NCBI GenBank assembly: GCA_016213235.1
Contig: JACRBE010000047.1
Coordinates: forward strand, 1 to 56,652
From: Chlamydiales bacterium
GTDB taxonomy: Bacteria; Chlamydiota; Chlamydiia; Chlamydiales; JACRBE01
Length of the DNA stretch: 56,652 nt
Direction of reading: 5' to 3'
Of this stretch, positions 25,847 through 33,447 are shown in pieces. How positions within the stretch are numbered: the first letter of the stretch is position 1; every line of letters begins with the position of its first letter. The translations under genes were made by a program, and so were the position numbers. The notes under the pieces were generated by a model that was given only the letters and a program-made list of their open reading frames with translations, did not search any database and had not been told where the DNA came from.

Positions 25847-26002
25847 TGTTTGTGGAGCCATTTGTATTAATAGGCTTGTTACTGCAGCTGTGATCGAGTT
25901 CAATATGTTAGCAAATCAGCGCCTCATAGCTACTTGTTTTTCTTAACAAGTTAATTATAAGAAGAATAAAATGTGTTTTTTCGAGGTGTCTTTAGCCTCG
26001 CC

Positions 26003-26061
26003 AACTGTTCACTGGTTTTAACTGTCCAATATTTATTGAACAGTGTATTCTAATGAACAGT
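26003..26061. promoter_or_regulatory. Four regularly spaced operator half-sites before the AbiEi-like antitoxin gene
   Basis: AACTGTTCA at 26003, AACTGTCCA at 26020, then the inverted form TGAACAGT at 26037 and 26054: four half-sites at exact 17-bp steps, two in each orientation. They end one base before the AGGAG ribosome site of the gene at 26073. AbiEi-type antitoxins repress their own operon through inverted repeats, so this is a strong operator candidate. Confidence 0.65.
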
Positions 26062-26072
26062 AGGAGATCATA

Positions 26073-26795
26073 ATGAAAGGTCGATTTCTAGTAAGTTCAA
26101 ATGAAGAGGCTCTCGAGGGCAATATCTATGCTGATAGATCGGCTCTTATTCTTGATTGGCTTTTGAGAGAGGGAATAAAAAGACAGGGATTCTCCCTAAG
26201 AGAAGTCGCTAAAGAAATAGAAGTAAGCGTGGGACTAGTCCAGCGAGTCTTTAGCATCTTAGTCTTGAAGGGGTTTCTTCAAACCGAAGGGATAAGAACG
26301 GCCAAGAAGTTTTTCTTTAAGAAATCAAAACTTCTTCTCAAAAGCTGGTTAGAGCATTACAGCATTGCGAAAAAATGCAAAATGAGGACTTATCGTTCAA
26401 GCCTCTTTGAAAAAGCAGAACTGCTTAATGCCCTAAAGAAATCAAAGTTAAATCAAAAGGTAGCATTGGCACTTCATTCAGCTGCTGAGGTTCACGGTTG
26501 TAAGAATACTAATCTGGATACTCTTGAATTATACATGCTAGATCCTGCTGCCAGATCAAAGCTGGAAGATGTTCTTCAATTAGAACCTCAAGAAAGAGGG
26601 TATGAAGTTTTACTTATAGAGCCTTATTATGAGAGTTTGCTTAACCTCGGCATGGATTCAGACAGAAGTATCAAAATCTGCCCAGCTCTTTTAACTTTTC
26701 TCGATCTTTACCATTTTCCTCTGCGTGGACAAGAACAAGCTGAATTTATGGCAGAACGCATCCCTGAGCTAAAACGCATCTACAAGAACGGTTAA
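26073..26795 (+). CDS. AbiEi-like antitoxin / transcriptional regulator (type IV TA, COG4861-like)
   Basis: 240 residues with an AGGAG site before the ATG. A winged-helix segment occupies about residues 25-80 (LREGIKRQGFSLREVAKEIE, then VSVGLVQRVFSILVLKGFL). The C-terminal domain ends in CPALLTFLDLYHFPLRGQEQ and AEFMAERIPELKR, typical of the large antitoxin family that precedes nucleotidyltransferase toxins. It would repress its own operon and counter the toxin. Here the partner toxin is broken: a 41-codon N-terminal stub follows at 26801 and the C-terminal part lies at 30290. Confidence 0.72.
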   Translation: MKGRFLVSSNEEALEGNIYADRSALILDWLLREGIKRQGFSLREVAKEIEVSVGLVQRVFSILVLKGFLQTEGIRTAKKFFFKKSKLLLKSWLEHYSIAKKCKMRTYRSSLFEKAELLNALKKSKLNQKVALALHSAAEVHGCKNTNLDTLELYMLDPAARSKLEDVLQLEPQERGYEVLLIEPYYESLLNLGMDSDRSIKICPALLTFLDLYHFPLRGQEQAEFMAERIPELKRIYKNG

Positions 26796-26800
26796 TCATA

Positions 26801-26926
26801 ATGAAACAAAATCAAGAAGATAAGATCATCTCCGAATTTCTAAATTCGATCGGCCCATGGCGTGAATTTATCGTTATCGGGGGTGGTTTTGCTCTCTTTA
26901 TCTACAAACTCTATCTGAAGGAATAG
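26801..26926 (+). pseudogene. N-terminal stub of a nucleotidyltransferase toxin (AbiEii-like)
   Basis: 41 codons starting 5 bp after the antitoxin stop. It reads SEFLNSIGPWREFIVIGGGF and ALFIYKLYLKE before TAG. The VIGGGFAL segment is the first strand-turn of nucleotidyltransferase-fold toxins, which should be followed by a TRDID-type catalytic motif; that part is absent. The matching C-terminal portion appears at 30290-30724, so the gene seems split with loss of the middle. Confidence 0.55.
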
Positions 26927-26928
26927 CT

Positions 26929-27147
26929 GTGCCTATGATCAAAGAATTCTTAAGAAGTCATTTTTCTCATGTGAAGCGAGTTCTAATAGACCCCGAAGCC
27001 ACAAACACAAGAGCTATTCACGTATACCAAAAAGTAGGTTTTAAAATCGTCGGAGAATTCATTGCAAGCTGGCATCCTGTGCCACATTATCAAATGGAGC
27101 TACTCATGAAAGATTTATTGCCTTCAATAGGAGCTTCCAATGCCTAA
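26929..27147 (+). pseudogene. C-terminal fragment of a GNAT acetyltransferase (AAC(6')-like)
   Basis: Reads MIKEFLRSHF, KRVLIDPEATNTRAIHVYQK, VGFKIVGEFI: the last third of an AAC(6')/RimJ-type acetyltransferase, including motif B (IDPEATNTRAI) but lacking the acetyl-CoA loop. The open frame continues upstream without a start across the join with the toxin stub, so the left edge of the inserted cassette is probably within 26895-26935. It overlaps yhcG by 8 bp. Too short to act as an enzyme. Confidence 0.6.
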
Positions 27148-28243
27148 AAAGTCCATCCCAGCCATCAAAAAAAAAGATGTATCCCCTGCCGAATATACGA
27201 AATTCATTACCTCATTGAAGGTTAAAATTCGATCAGTCCAGATCAAGGCTGCCGTCACGGTTAATAGTGAATTAATCAAGCTTTATTGGGAGGTTGGAAA
27301 AGAAATATTTGAAAAACAGGAGAAACAGGGCTGGGGTAGTAACATATTGGAAAAGGCAGCTAAAGAGCTTCAAAATGAGTTCCCTGGTGTTGAGGGATTC
27401 TCAAGGCGTAACATGTTTAGGATGAAAGCATTCTATCAAGCATACGCAAAAGTGCCACAAGCTGTGGCACAATTAGACGATTTACCTGTTTTTTCTATTC
27501 CTTGGGGTCACAATGCACTCATTCTTGAGAAAATCAAGGATACAGCAGAGCGTCTTTGGTATGCTTCCAAAACGATAGAACATGGATGGAGCAGAAGCAT
27601 ACTCACCATTTGGATTGAAAACGACTTGTATCATAGAGAAGGAAAGGCAATCACTAACTTCAAAGCGGCGCTGCCAGCTCCGCAGTCAGATTTAGCACAA
27701 CAATCGTTAAAAGACCCCTATGTCTTTGACTTCCTCACCTTGCACAAAGAATATCTTGAGAAAGACTTAGAAGATGGATTGGTGAAACACATCCAAAAAT
27801 TCTTGATTGAATTGGGACAGGGCTTTGCCTTCGTTGGCCAACAATATCCTATCAAAGCAGGAAAAAAGGACCTCTATATCGATTTGCTGTTTTACCATCT
27901 AAATTTACGCTGCTACATAATTGTTGAGCTTAAAGCTGGGGAATTCGATAGCCGTGATGCTGGACAAATGAGTGCATACCTTTCAGCTGTGGACGACCAG
28001 CTTAGACGCGATGGTGACCAACCAAGTATTGGGATTATCCTATGCAAGACAAAAGACAATATTTTCGCTGAATACGTTTTAAGGAACTTTAATCGACCAA
28101 TTGGCCTGGCAGAATTTGAAGTCAAAGTTGTTGAAAAGCTGCCTAAAGAACTTAAGTCAAGCCTACCCACAGTCGAAGAGATTGAAGCTGAATTAAGCAT
28201 AGTCCCTGAAAACAAAAAGAAATCGAAAAAAAAGGAAGATTAA
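27140..28243 (+). CDS. YhcG/DUF1016 family PDDEXK nuclease-like protein (copy 1)
   Basis: 367 residues. N-terminal DUF1016 helical domain (IKLYWEVGKEIFEKQE, GFSRRNMFRMKAFYQAY, FSIPWGHNALILEKI) and a C-terminal PD-(D/E)xK nuclease domain with DLYIDLLFYHLNLRCYIIVE (Asp then Glu) and LKAGEF (Lys). The acidic and basic triad is complete. Families of this kind sit in restriction and defence islands; function is not settled. A perfect palindrome (GTGCCACA-AGC-TGTGGCAC, 27452-27470) lies inside, before IPWGH. Overlaps the GNAT fragment by 8 bp and abuts the cupin gene. A second copy is at 36745. Confidence 0.85.
   Translation: MPKKSIPAIKKKDVSPAEYTKFITSLKVKIRSVQIKAAVTVNSELIKLYWEVGKEIFEKQEKQGWGSNILEKAAKELQNEFPGVEGFSRRNMFRMKAFYQAYAKVPQAVAQLDDLPVFSIPWGHNALILEKIKDTAERLWYASKTIEHGWSRSILTIWIENDLYHREGKAITNFKAALPAPQSDLAQQSLKDPYVFDFLTLHKEYLEKDLEDGLVKHIQKFLIELGQGFAFVGQQYPIKAGKKDLYIDLLFYHLNLRCYIIVELKAGEFDSRDAGQMSAYLSAVDDQLRRDGDQPSIGIILCKTKDNIFAEYVLRNFNRPIGLAEFEVKVVEKLPKELKSSLPTVEEIEAELSIVPENKKKSKKKED
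27452..27470. repeat. Palindrome inside yhcG copy 1
   Basis: 8-bp perfect arms around a 3-bp centre, in the codons for VPQAVAQ just before the conserved IPWGH motif. Confidence 0.9.
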
Positions 28244-28615
28244 ATGGAATATGTATGCTATGAATCTGCTCTAAAGCACGCCAACCCTCCTAACTGTATT
28301 GTTTATGAATATCCTATGCAGAACTCTGAAATGAATATCGGCGTAGCAGAAATCACGGGCAGATATCCAGATGAAGGATATGCCATCAATCACAAATGCA
28401 GTGAAATGGGTTACATTCTAAAAGGTTCTGGGAAACTTGTTACGGAAACTGAAGAAGTGACCCTCTCCTTAGGCGATGTAGTCTACATTCCCCGTGGAGA
28501 AAAATACTATTGGGAAGAAAATATAACAGTGATCCTCCCAGCAACGCCCGCTTGGTATCCTGAGCAACACAAAACAAATCTTCCTGACAGCAAAGAAACA
28601 GTCTCTAATCAATGA
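28244..28615 (+). CDS. Small cupin-domain protein, 123 aa
   Basis: Starts immediately after the yhcG stop. One cupin barrel: EMGYILKGSGKLVTETEEV and LSLGDVVYIPRGEKYYW match the two cupin motifs (turns with G-G-L and GD-IP-G). The first motif lacks the usual HxH pair, having NHKCSEMG, so metal binding may be altered. Ligand and reaction unknown. Its stop overlaps the Nudix start by 4 bp. Confidence 0.72.
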   Translation: MEYVCYESALKHANPPNCIVYEYPMQNSEMNIGVAEITGRYPDEGYAINHKCSEMGYILKGSGKLVTETEEVTLSLGDVVYIPRGEKYYWEENITVILPATPAWYPEQHKTNLPDSKETVSNQ

Positions 28616-29166
28616 ATATTGTCCAACAGATCACAGAAACCATTAACTCAATAGCTCCTTTAGATAAAAGAGAACAAGAGCATCTTTTCTTTACTAGCAA
28701 ATGGATAACCTCTGGAGCTGAAATTTTCCGCATTGCTAAACCTGCTACTCCTGATCCCCATCTGGTTGCTTACTTTCTCCTATTAGACCCTATTCATAAA
28801 AAAATACTATTAGTAGATCATAAAAAAGCAGAGTTATGGCTTCCAGCGGGCGGACATGTTGAACTGAATGAACACCCCAAAGAAACAGTAAAAAGAGAAG
28901 TATTGGAAGAACTCAACACTGAAGCCGAATTCTTACTTCCTAAGCCCTTCTTTTTGACTGTCACTCAAACAGTCGGGCAAACAGCAGGACATACCGATGT
29001 CTCTATCTGGTATCTTATAAAAGGAGATGTTGATATGAGCTATCAATTTGATCGAGAAGAATTCAATCAAATTCGTTGGTTTTCTTCGGTTGATGTACCA
29101 TATGAGCGTTCCGATCCACACATGCAAAGATGTCTTGAAAAACTCAAAAGCCTTAACCAACTTTAG
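28612..29166 (+). CDS. Nudix hydrolase
   Basis: 184 residues. Nudix box complete: G-x5-E-x7-REVLEEL in GGHVELNEHP, KETVKREVLEELNTE (28853-28924), with Glu ligands for Mg2+. Upstream strand DPIHKKILLVDHKKAELWLP is the usual lead-in. Such enzymes cleave nucleoside-diphosphate-linked compounds; this subgroup is often annotated as a general NUDIX protein. Start overlaps the cupin stop (ATGA). Part of the cassette carried inside the split toxin locus. Confidence 0.87.
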   Translation: MNIVQQITETINSIAPLDKREQEHLFFTSKWITSGAEIFRIAKPATPDPHLVAYFLLLDPIHKKILLVDHKKAELWLPAGGHVELNEHPKETVKREVLEELNTEAEFLLPKPFFLTVTQTVGQTAGHTDVSIWYLIKGDVDMSYQFDREEFNQIRWFSSVDVPYERSDPHMQRCLEKLKSLNQL

Positions 29167-29170
29167 TAGC

Positions 29171-30289
29171 ATGATAAATGACCCTGTACAGATTATTTAT
29201 TTAAACGGCCCATCAAGCAGTGGAAAAACAACTCTTGCTAAAGCATTACAACATTCCTTTGAGACACTGTTTTTGCTTGTAGGGATTGATAAAATCATTG
29301 GTTGGATGCCCGAAAAAGTTAATGATTGGACGGGTGGTGAAGCCCCACTTGGATATAGTTGGAAGAAAGACAAAGACTCCTCAGGAAACCTTATTCACGA
29401 ACTCCAAACGGGACCATATGCAAAGCAAATAGCAAAAATGTTTCAGGAAATAGTCCTTTTGTTAGCTCAAAAAGGGCATCCTACCATTATCGATGATGTT
29501 TCTTTTGGCAAACAGCAGATTGATGAGTGGAAGAAACTTTTAAAAGATTTTCACGTTTTATGGATAGGTGTTAATGCCCCTCTTGATGTGTTAGAACAGA
29601 GAGAAAAAGAGCGTGGCAACAGAATGATAGGGTCGGCCCGAGCTCAATTCCATAAAGTACATGTGGACGCCACCTATGATTTAGAAATTGATACACATCA
29701 CGCCACCGCCTCTGAAAATATTAAAAAAATACAATTGCTAGTTAAAACTTCTGAAAACCGTCCGAAAAGGACTCTGATACGTCCTCTTACTAAAGCGGAT
29801 ATTCCCAAAATAGTCGCTCGATATTCTTTCCCTTGGTCGACTCCAGAAAAAACCCAATTTCTTTGGGATTCATATTATCAAGAACAGCAAAATAGGACTC
29901 GAACTGTAGCCGTTTTAGAGGAAAATCATGAAATCCTAGGTTATGGTAGCTTACTGAGAAAACCCGAGTGCCCTTTCTTTGCACAACAGAATATTCCAGA
30001 AATCAACGCAATTTGGATTGATGAAAATCACAGAAAGCGAGGCTTGGGAACAGCCTTGGTCAAATGGCTTGAAAAGCTTGCAAGCCAAGAAGGCTATCAT
30101 CAAATAGGAATTGGGGTAGGATTATACAAAGATTACGGACCCGCACAGAAACTGTATTTTGAGTTGGGTTATTCACCTGAAGGTAATGGTATTACCTACA
30201 AAGGAGAAATAACCACTCCAGGACAATCATATTCACTGGACGATGATCTTATCCTTTGGCTAACCAAAGCATTAAAAATCGATTCATGA
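29171..30289 (+). CDS. Fusion of a chloramphenicol-phosphotransferase-like kinase and a GNAT acetyltransferase
   Basis: 372 residues from the ATG at 29171, 4 bp after the Nudix stop; longer starts would overlap the Nudix gene. Residues 1-185: P-loop kinase resembling chloramphenicol 3-O-phosphotransferase (YLNGPSSSGKTTLAKAL, WTGGEAPLGYSW, IIDDVSFG, LWIGVNAPLDVLEQREKERG). Residues about 205-372: GNAT domain (RPLTKADIPKIVARYSFPW, IWIDENHRKRGLGTALVKWL, YKDYGPAQKLYFELGYSPEG). Both active-site signatures look complete. This may be a bifunctional small-molecule modifying enzyme; antibiotic resistance is only a family-based guess. The next gene lies in the same frame, one TGA away. Confidence 0.78.
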   Translation: MINDPVQIIYLNGPSSSGKTTLAKALQHSFETLFLLVGIDKIIGWMPEKVNDWTGGEAPLGYSWKKDKDSSGNLIHELQTGPYAKQIAKMFQEIVLLLAQKGHPTIIDDVSFGKQQIDEWKKLLKDFHVLWIGVNAPLDVLEQREKERGNRMIGSARAQFHKVHVDATYDLEIDTHHATASENIKKIQLLVKTSENRPKRTLIRPLTKADIPKIVARYSFPWSTPEKTQFLWDSYYQEQQNRTRTVAVLEENHEILGYGSLLRKPECPFFAQQNIPEINAIWIDENHRKRGLGTALVKWLEKLASQEGYHQIGIGVGLYKDYGPAQKLYFELGYSPEGNGITYKGEITTPGQSYSLDDDLILWLTKALKIDS

Positions 30290-30724
30290 ATGAGTACGAA
30301 GATTTCGGAAGTACTCAGTGTTGTCGCTCAACCTCTAAGCTATTTGACCTTGGGTTTGCAAATGACAACAGAGTTTCAAACTTATTCAGGCGAAACGAGA
30401 CGAGTTGTCTCTCCTGGGGCATGGATGTTCCATAAGGGCCTTACTTTTACAAAACGAAAGAGCTCTTCAAAGATGCTTAAAGACCTTTATGGGATCTGGT
30501 ATATACCCACACAGCTGGCAGACTTTTCAGATCAAACCTTGGCCGAGTTCAATATGTTGACAAAGCAGCATTCGAAATGGTTTGAGACTCTTTGGAAAAA
30601 CCTGCATAATTGGAAGGAGAATGCCTCTCCATCTGAATGGTCTAAACTAGAAGCACAAGATCCAGCCGGAAAACTGAAAAAGCTGGGCTTTGAACGCGTT
30701 ATAAAGAAGCTGTTGGCTTTTTAG
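30290..30724 (+). pseudogene. C-terminal part of the split nucleotidyltransferase toxin
   Basis: 144 codons. VVSPGAWMFHKGLTFTKR followed by SSSKMLKDLYGIWYI matches the helical C-terminal half of nucleotidyltransferase toxins (a pattern sPxAxxxHKxLTxxxR...KDLxxI). There is no GG-S/T or DxD catalytic motif here; the stub at 26801 carries the GGGFAL end. Together they suggest one gene cut by the intervening 3.4 kb, with roughly 80-100 residues lost. It begins directly after the TGA of the kinase-GNAT gene and in the same frame. It may still be translated as a fragment. Confidence 0.5.
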
Positions 30725-30745
30725 CCAACTCTAAGATAGAAATGA

Positions 30746-30786
30746 GTGAAGCCTCCCATAAATCTTTAGTCTAGGGGAGGCTTCAC
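30746..30786. terminator. Hairpin between convergent genes
   Basis: Perfect 12-bp arms GTGAAGCCTCCC (30746-30757) and complement (30775-30786) with a 17-nt loop, just after the split-toxin C-terminal part and before the convergent gene at 30888. No U-run follows, so it may be an RNA-stabilising hairpin or a small repeat. Confidence 0.5.
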
Positions 30787-30887
30787 CTCACGCCGCTCCA
30801 TCCAACTTTAATAGGTGATAGTATAGAACCTTAGAGGTTGATTGCAACGGGTTTTTGTCGGTTATTGTAAATAGTGAAATGCGAGAT

Positions 30888-31364
30888 TCACTGCACCGCT
30901 ATTGCACCATCGGATGATTGGTAAATTGCTTTTAAGTCCATAAGTAAAGGAGCATGATGATGACCTGTATGAGCATGGAATAAAAAACCTTCTATAGTTA
31001 CTTTTTGATCTATATGATTTTGACAGAAATCTTCAGTGTCTTCATCCGGGCAGAATTGAACATCATATCGATTTGATTGTTCTAAAATCTCTTTTAAAGG
31101 AAGTGCGTAACCCCAGACAGGAGTTTCTAAAGCTTTTTTAAAGGAAGGCTTGTCCAGTTCTAGAAACCAAACATAGCCTGAATGCGCCTCTTCCCCAGGT
31201 ATATCCCAATATTTAAGTTTTAGAGTGCCATTTAAGGTAAGTAAAATCTCAGGAGCTCCATCAGGTAGTTCTAGAGCTGTGTTCATCCTTTTTTGAGTGA
31301 TCGCGACTTTATAGATTAAAGAGCTAAGACCCAAGACAATAATAATAAGGATGTATTTTTTCAT
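30888..31364 (-). CDS. Secreted/anchored hypothetical protein, possibly DUF4431-like
   Basis: 158 residues. N-terminal hydrophobic signal or anchor (MKKYILIIIVLGLSSLIYKV). The mature part has LTLNGTLKLKYWDIPGEE, GYVWFLELDKP and a two-Cys region (FCPDEDTEDFCQ), then HAHTGHHHAPLLMDLKAI, close to DUF4431-type periplasmic proteins. It lies 8 bp downstream of the NPGNLR-containing gene on the same strand, so an enzyme with a periplasmic partner (for example effector and immunity protein) is conceivable. The last codons contain a 19-bp sequence repeated at 38052. Confidence 0.6.
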   Translation of the reverse strand: MKKYILIIIVLGLSSLIYKVAITQKRMNTALELPDGAPEILLTLNGTLKLKYWDIPGEEAHSGYVWFLELDKPSFKKALETPVWGYALPLKEILEQSNRYDVQFCPDEDTEDFCQNHIDQKVTIEGFLFHAHTGHHHAPLLMDLKAIYQSSDGAIAVQ

Positions 31365-31372
31365 AGAGGAGC

Positions 31373-32062
31373 TTAGACTGCTAATTTAAAAGGTTTTTGA
31401 CCATATTCAGGGCGAAGAAAAATACTGCCGCTTTTTGTATGAACAATGGTTGCGTGCAATCGATGCTCGGTGGCTAATTTAATACTTTCTTCTTTCGGTA
31501 CCCAGATAGAGGTTTCATTTTTTTGCACCAGATATTCAGTGATAATACCACGCTTTTTATGAACTCCAGAGATATACCACTTTTCAATAAGGTCCTCACG
31601 ACCTACTTTCCATTTTTCTATATGCTCAATAGCTTTCCAAAAGATCTCAAATTCTTGATTGCTTAAAGAGTTTACAGTGCGTTCAGGATCAAGATTTGTA
31701 ATAGAGACTATGTCGTTGATGTAATTTTTGTTTTGCTCATCATAGCGTTTTATTGCTGCACGTAAAGATAGATGAAAATATTTTGACCCCCTTAACATAA
31801 CGATTAAGGCTTCATGTCCTGTGTCATAATCAGGATAAACAGCATAAAAATCTTTGTTGTCTCCGGCAAAACCTATAGAACGCCGATCTTTGCCTGTGCT
31901 ATAATCAGATTTTCTGAGGTTGCCCGGATTATTGCATCTCCAAGCTCTTGTGCCTCCACTGCGAATGGTCATATTTCCCTGTTCGTCGAAATATTGAACG
32001 GTAAACTGACTTTCTGGATCTCCAATATTTGGAGGCCCTGATTGAGCTTTTATAAAAACCAT
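31373..32062 (-). CDS. Hypothetical protein with RxxNPGNLR motif (peptidoglycan-hydrolase-like)
   Basis: 229 residues, no signal peptide. RAWRCNNPGNLRKSDYSTG resembles the NPGNL/NPGNI start of phage-type and secretion-system muramidase domains, followed by FAVYP-like FYAVYPDYDTGHEALIVML and SLRAAIKRYDEQ, which fit such a helical lysozyme-like fold. The C-terminal part is a small beta domain (TEYLVQKNETSIWVP). Function as a cell-wall-degrading effector is an inference. It is followed after 8 bp by a signal-anchored small protein. Confidence 0.55.
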   Translation of the reverse strand: MVFIKAQSGPPNIGDPESQFTVQYFDEQGNMTIRSGGTRAWRCNNPGNLRKSDYSTGKDRRSIGFAGDNKDFYAVYPDYDTGHEALIVMLRGSKYFHLSLRAAIKRYDEQNKNYINDIVSITNLDPERTVNSLSNQEFEIFWKAIEHIEKWKVGREDLIEKWYISGVHKKRGIITEYLVQKNETSIWVPKEESIKLATEHRLHATIVHTKSGSIFLRPEYGQKPFKLAV

Positions 32063-32077
32063 AAAGATCTCGTTTGT

Positions 32078-32188
32078 TTAATCGATTATTTCAGCTTGTT
32101 TTGCAAGTTCTTGCCATCTGGTTTCAAACTCTTTTTCAGTGATTATGGTAGATGCAATTGATCCTTTAGCCTGATTGATCATCTTCAT
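32078..32188 (-). other. Short open frame, possible gene remnant (36 aa)
   Basis: Reads MKMINQAKGSIAST and ends ELAKQAEIID. The open frame continues upstream a little (LRALVKEL) to a stop, so it may be the tail of a lost gene. It lies in the 273-bp gap 32063-32335 between the NPGNLR-containing gene and the helicase fragment, both of which run on the same strand. No other feature is seen in that gap. Confidence 0.2.
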
Positions 32189-32335
32189 GAGTTCTTTAAC
32201 AAGGGCTCGTAACAGTTAACTAAATTCCAATTGTTTTCAGGAGCTTTTGATTTAAAATACCCTTGAAATAGAAAAAAAGCAAACACATTTTCGATGTTTT
32301 AAAAACGCACAAAAACTTCTAACACTGTGATCTTT

Positions 32336-32815
32336 TTACACATTGTTTTTCCTGCCTAAATTCTCATTGTGTAAGGTGAATAAATTTTCAAAAGGCATCT
32401 GTGCTATGAGCTCTTTTTCTGTTCTTGGAAAGGATTGGAAAAAGAATGCGCTTGCTACGAATATAAATTTTTTCCGCGCTCGAGTAAGCGCTACATTAAA
32501 TCGCCGATACTCTTTCAAAAAAGGACTGTGGATCGTATCTTTATCTGAAACCGTAGCAGAGAAAATAACAATATCAAATTCCGATCCTTGCATCCGTTCA
32601 ACCGTATCAACTTTAGGTAATTTTAATGAAAAGGGTAAAGCCTCTTTCAAAACAGAGATAATCGTATTATTTTGCAAGCGGTGAGGGGAAATAATGCCGA
32701 TTTGTGTGAGAGAAATGGAGTAATCATCAATAAGACGTTTCACAGCTTTTGCTATCCACTTTGCTTCCTCTTGGGAAGACTGCTGAGTGATCTTGCTATA
32801 ATTTCTTGTACTCAT
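32336..32815 (-). pseudogene. C-terminal fragment of a superfamily 1 DNA/RNA helicase
   Basis: 159 codons. Motifs IV-VI of UPF1/DNA2-like helicases: IGIISPHRLQNNTI, VDTVERMQGSEFDIVIFSAT, RRFNVALTRARKKFIFV. Motifs I-III, including the ATP-binding P-loop, are missing, so it cannot be a working helicase alone. It does have a strong ribosome site (AGGAGG) before the ATG, probably borrowed from another gene at a rearrangement join: the codons for NYSKIT lie in a 20-bp inverted repeat that also occurs, reversed, in the neighbouring phosphoesterase fragment. Confidence 0.7.
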
Positions 32816-32887
32816 AGATAATCCTCCTAAAATTGTTTTTTAATTTTTCGGATTCTATGTGTCTAGTAAATTATAGCAAGATCACTC
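32785..32887. repeat. 20-bp inverted repeat with a 63-bp spacer
   Basis: Arms 32785-32804 and 32868-32887 are perfect complements. Each arm contains TTGCTATAAT, an extended -10 box, pointing inward, so two identical promoters may face each other. The arms lie at the junctions of the helicase fragment and the phosphoesterase fragment. Confidence 0.85.
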
Positions 32888-33033
32888 ATTTTCAGCTCCA
32901 TGGCCATGTACATGAAAAACGACCGAATAAACTTGTTAATCGCCAACTCAATCTTTCCGTTGAAGTCTGGGATTACAAGCCTGTTTCTGAGAAAGAGATT
33001 GTCTCTCTTCTTGATCGCGCAGAGTCTCTTTAA
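32833..33033 (+). pseudogene. C-terminal fragment of a calcineurin-like metallophosphoesterase
   Basis: Reads LHGHVHEKRPNKLVNRQLNL then SVEVWDYKPVSEKEIVSLLD. GHVHE is the last metal-binding motif of calcineurin-type phosphoesterases and VEVWDYKPVS their usual C-terminal strand. The other metal ligands are absent, so this is a remnant. Its last 50 bp and about 27 bp of downstream DNA recur at 34385-34461 and (last part only) at 38203-38227, indicating a multi-copy gene family in decay. Confidence 0.6.
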
Positions 33034-33060
33034 CAGCGACAACTACGCTGACATAGGGGG
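32984..33060 (+). repeat. Dispersed repeat copy A
   Basis: Contains the 3' end of the phosphoesterase fragment and its downstream tail. Roughly 88% identical by eye to copy B (34385-34461); its last 25 bp (33036-33060) equal copy C. The following 33061-33492 (432 bp) has only short frames I cannot recognise, plus the operator before the toxin gene. Confidence 0.85.
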
Positions 33061-33447
33061 GGTGGGGCATTTCAAACGCAAGAGAGGAGCGTTCCAGGAA
33101 ATAGAGTCTATGGCAGTAGCCTGTAATCACCTTCCCTTTCACCGTCGCTTTGTTTGGAAGGCCGTTGGTTTTTTATTAAACAAAATTGGTACACCCATTT
33201 TAAAGAAGTACAAGTTGTAGCCCTTGCTCAAATCTCTAGTTGGTATAAAATCCATGTTTCCTCCTCACTTCTCTCCATTCCTCGGCTGTTAGAGCGCTAT
33301 TCCCCTTTTTGTAGTGAGCGTCAATTTTATCCATATTTTGTATAATTCTAACATCCGAGGAGCTTATATGGAAAAAACAAATCAAATGTCTGCACCTGCA
33401 ATTACATGAGTGTGCCGTAAGTTCTTTTTGAAAAAAGAGTGCAATAA

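Noticed and set aside
25982..26000. CGAGG/CCTCG hairpin as a terminator before the antitoxin gene
   Set aside because: The T-run lies on the 5' side on the plus strand, and as an A-run after the stem on the minus strand, so it is not an intrinsic terminator.
32900..33220. Plus-strand open frame of 106 codons beginning in another frame of the phosphoesterase fragment
   Set aside because: The first half is a frame shadow of the recognisable GHVHE fragment. The second half has no recognisable domain, so I treat 33061-33492 as remnant DNA.
33236..33334. Minus-strand mini frame (MDKIDAHYKKGNSALTAEEW...)
   Set aside because: Looks slightly protein-like but is only 32 codons with no ribosome site or partner; not enough to call.
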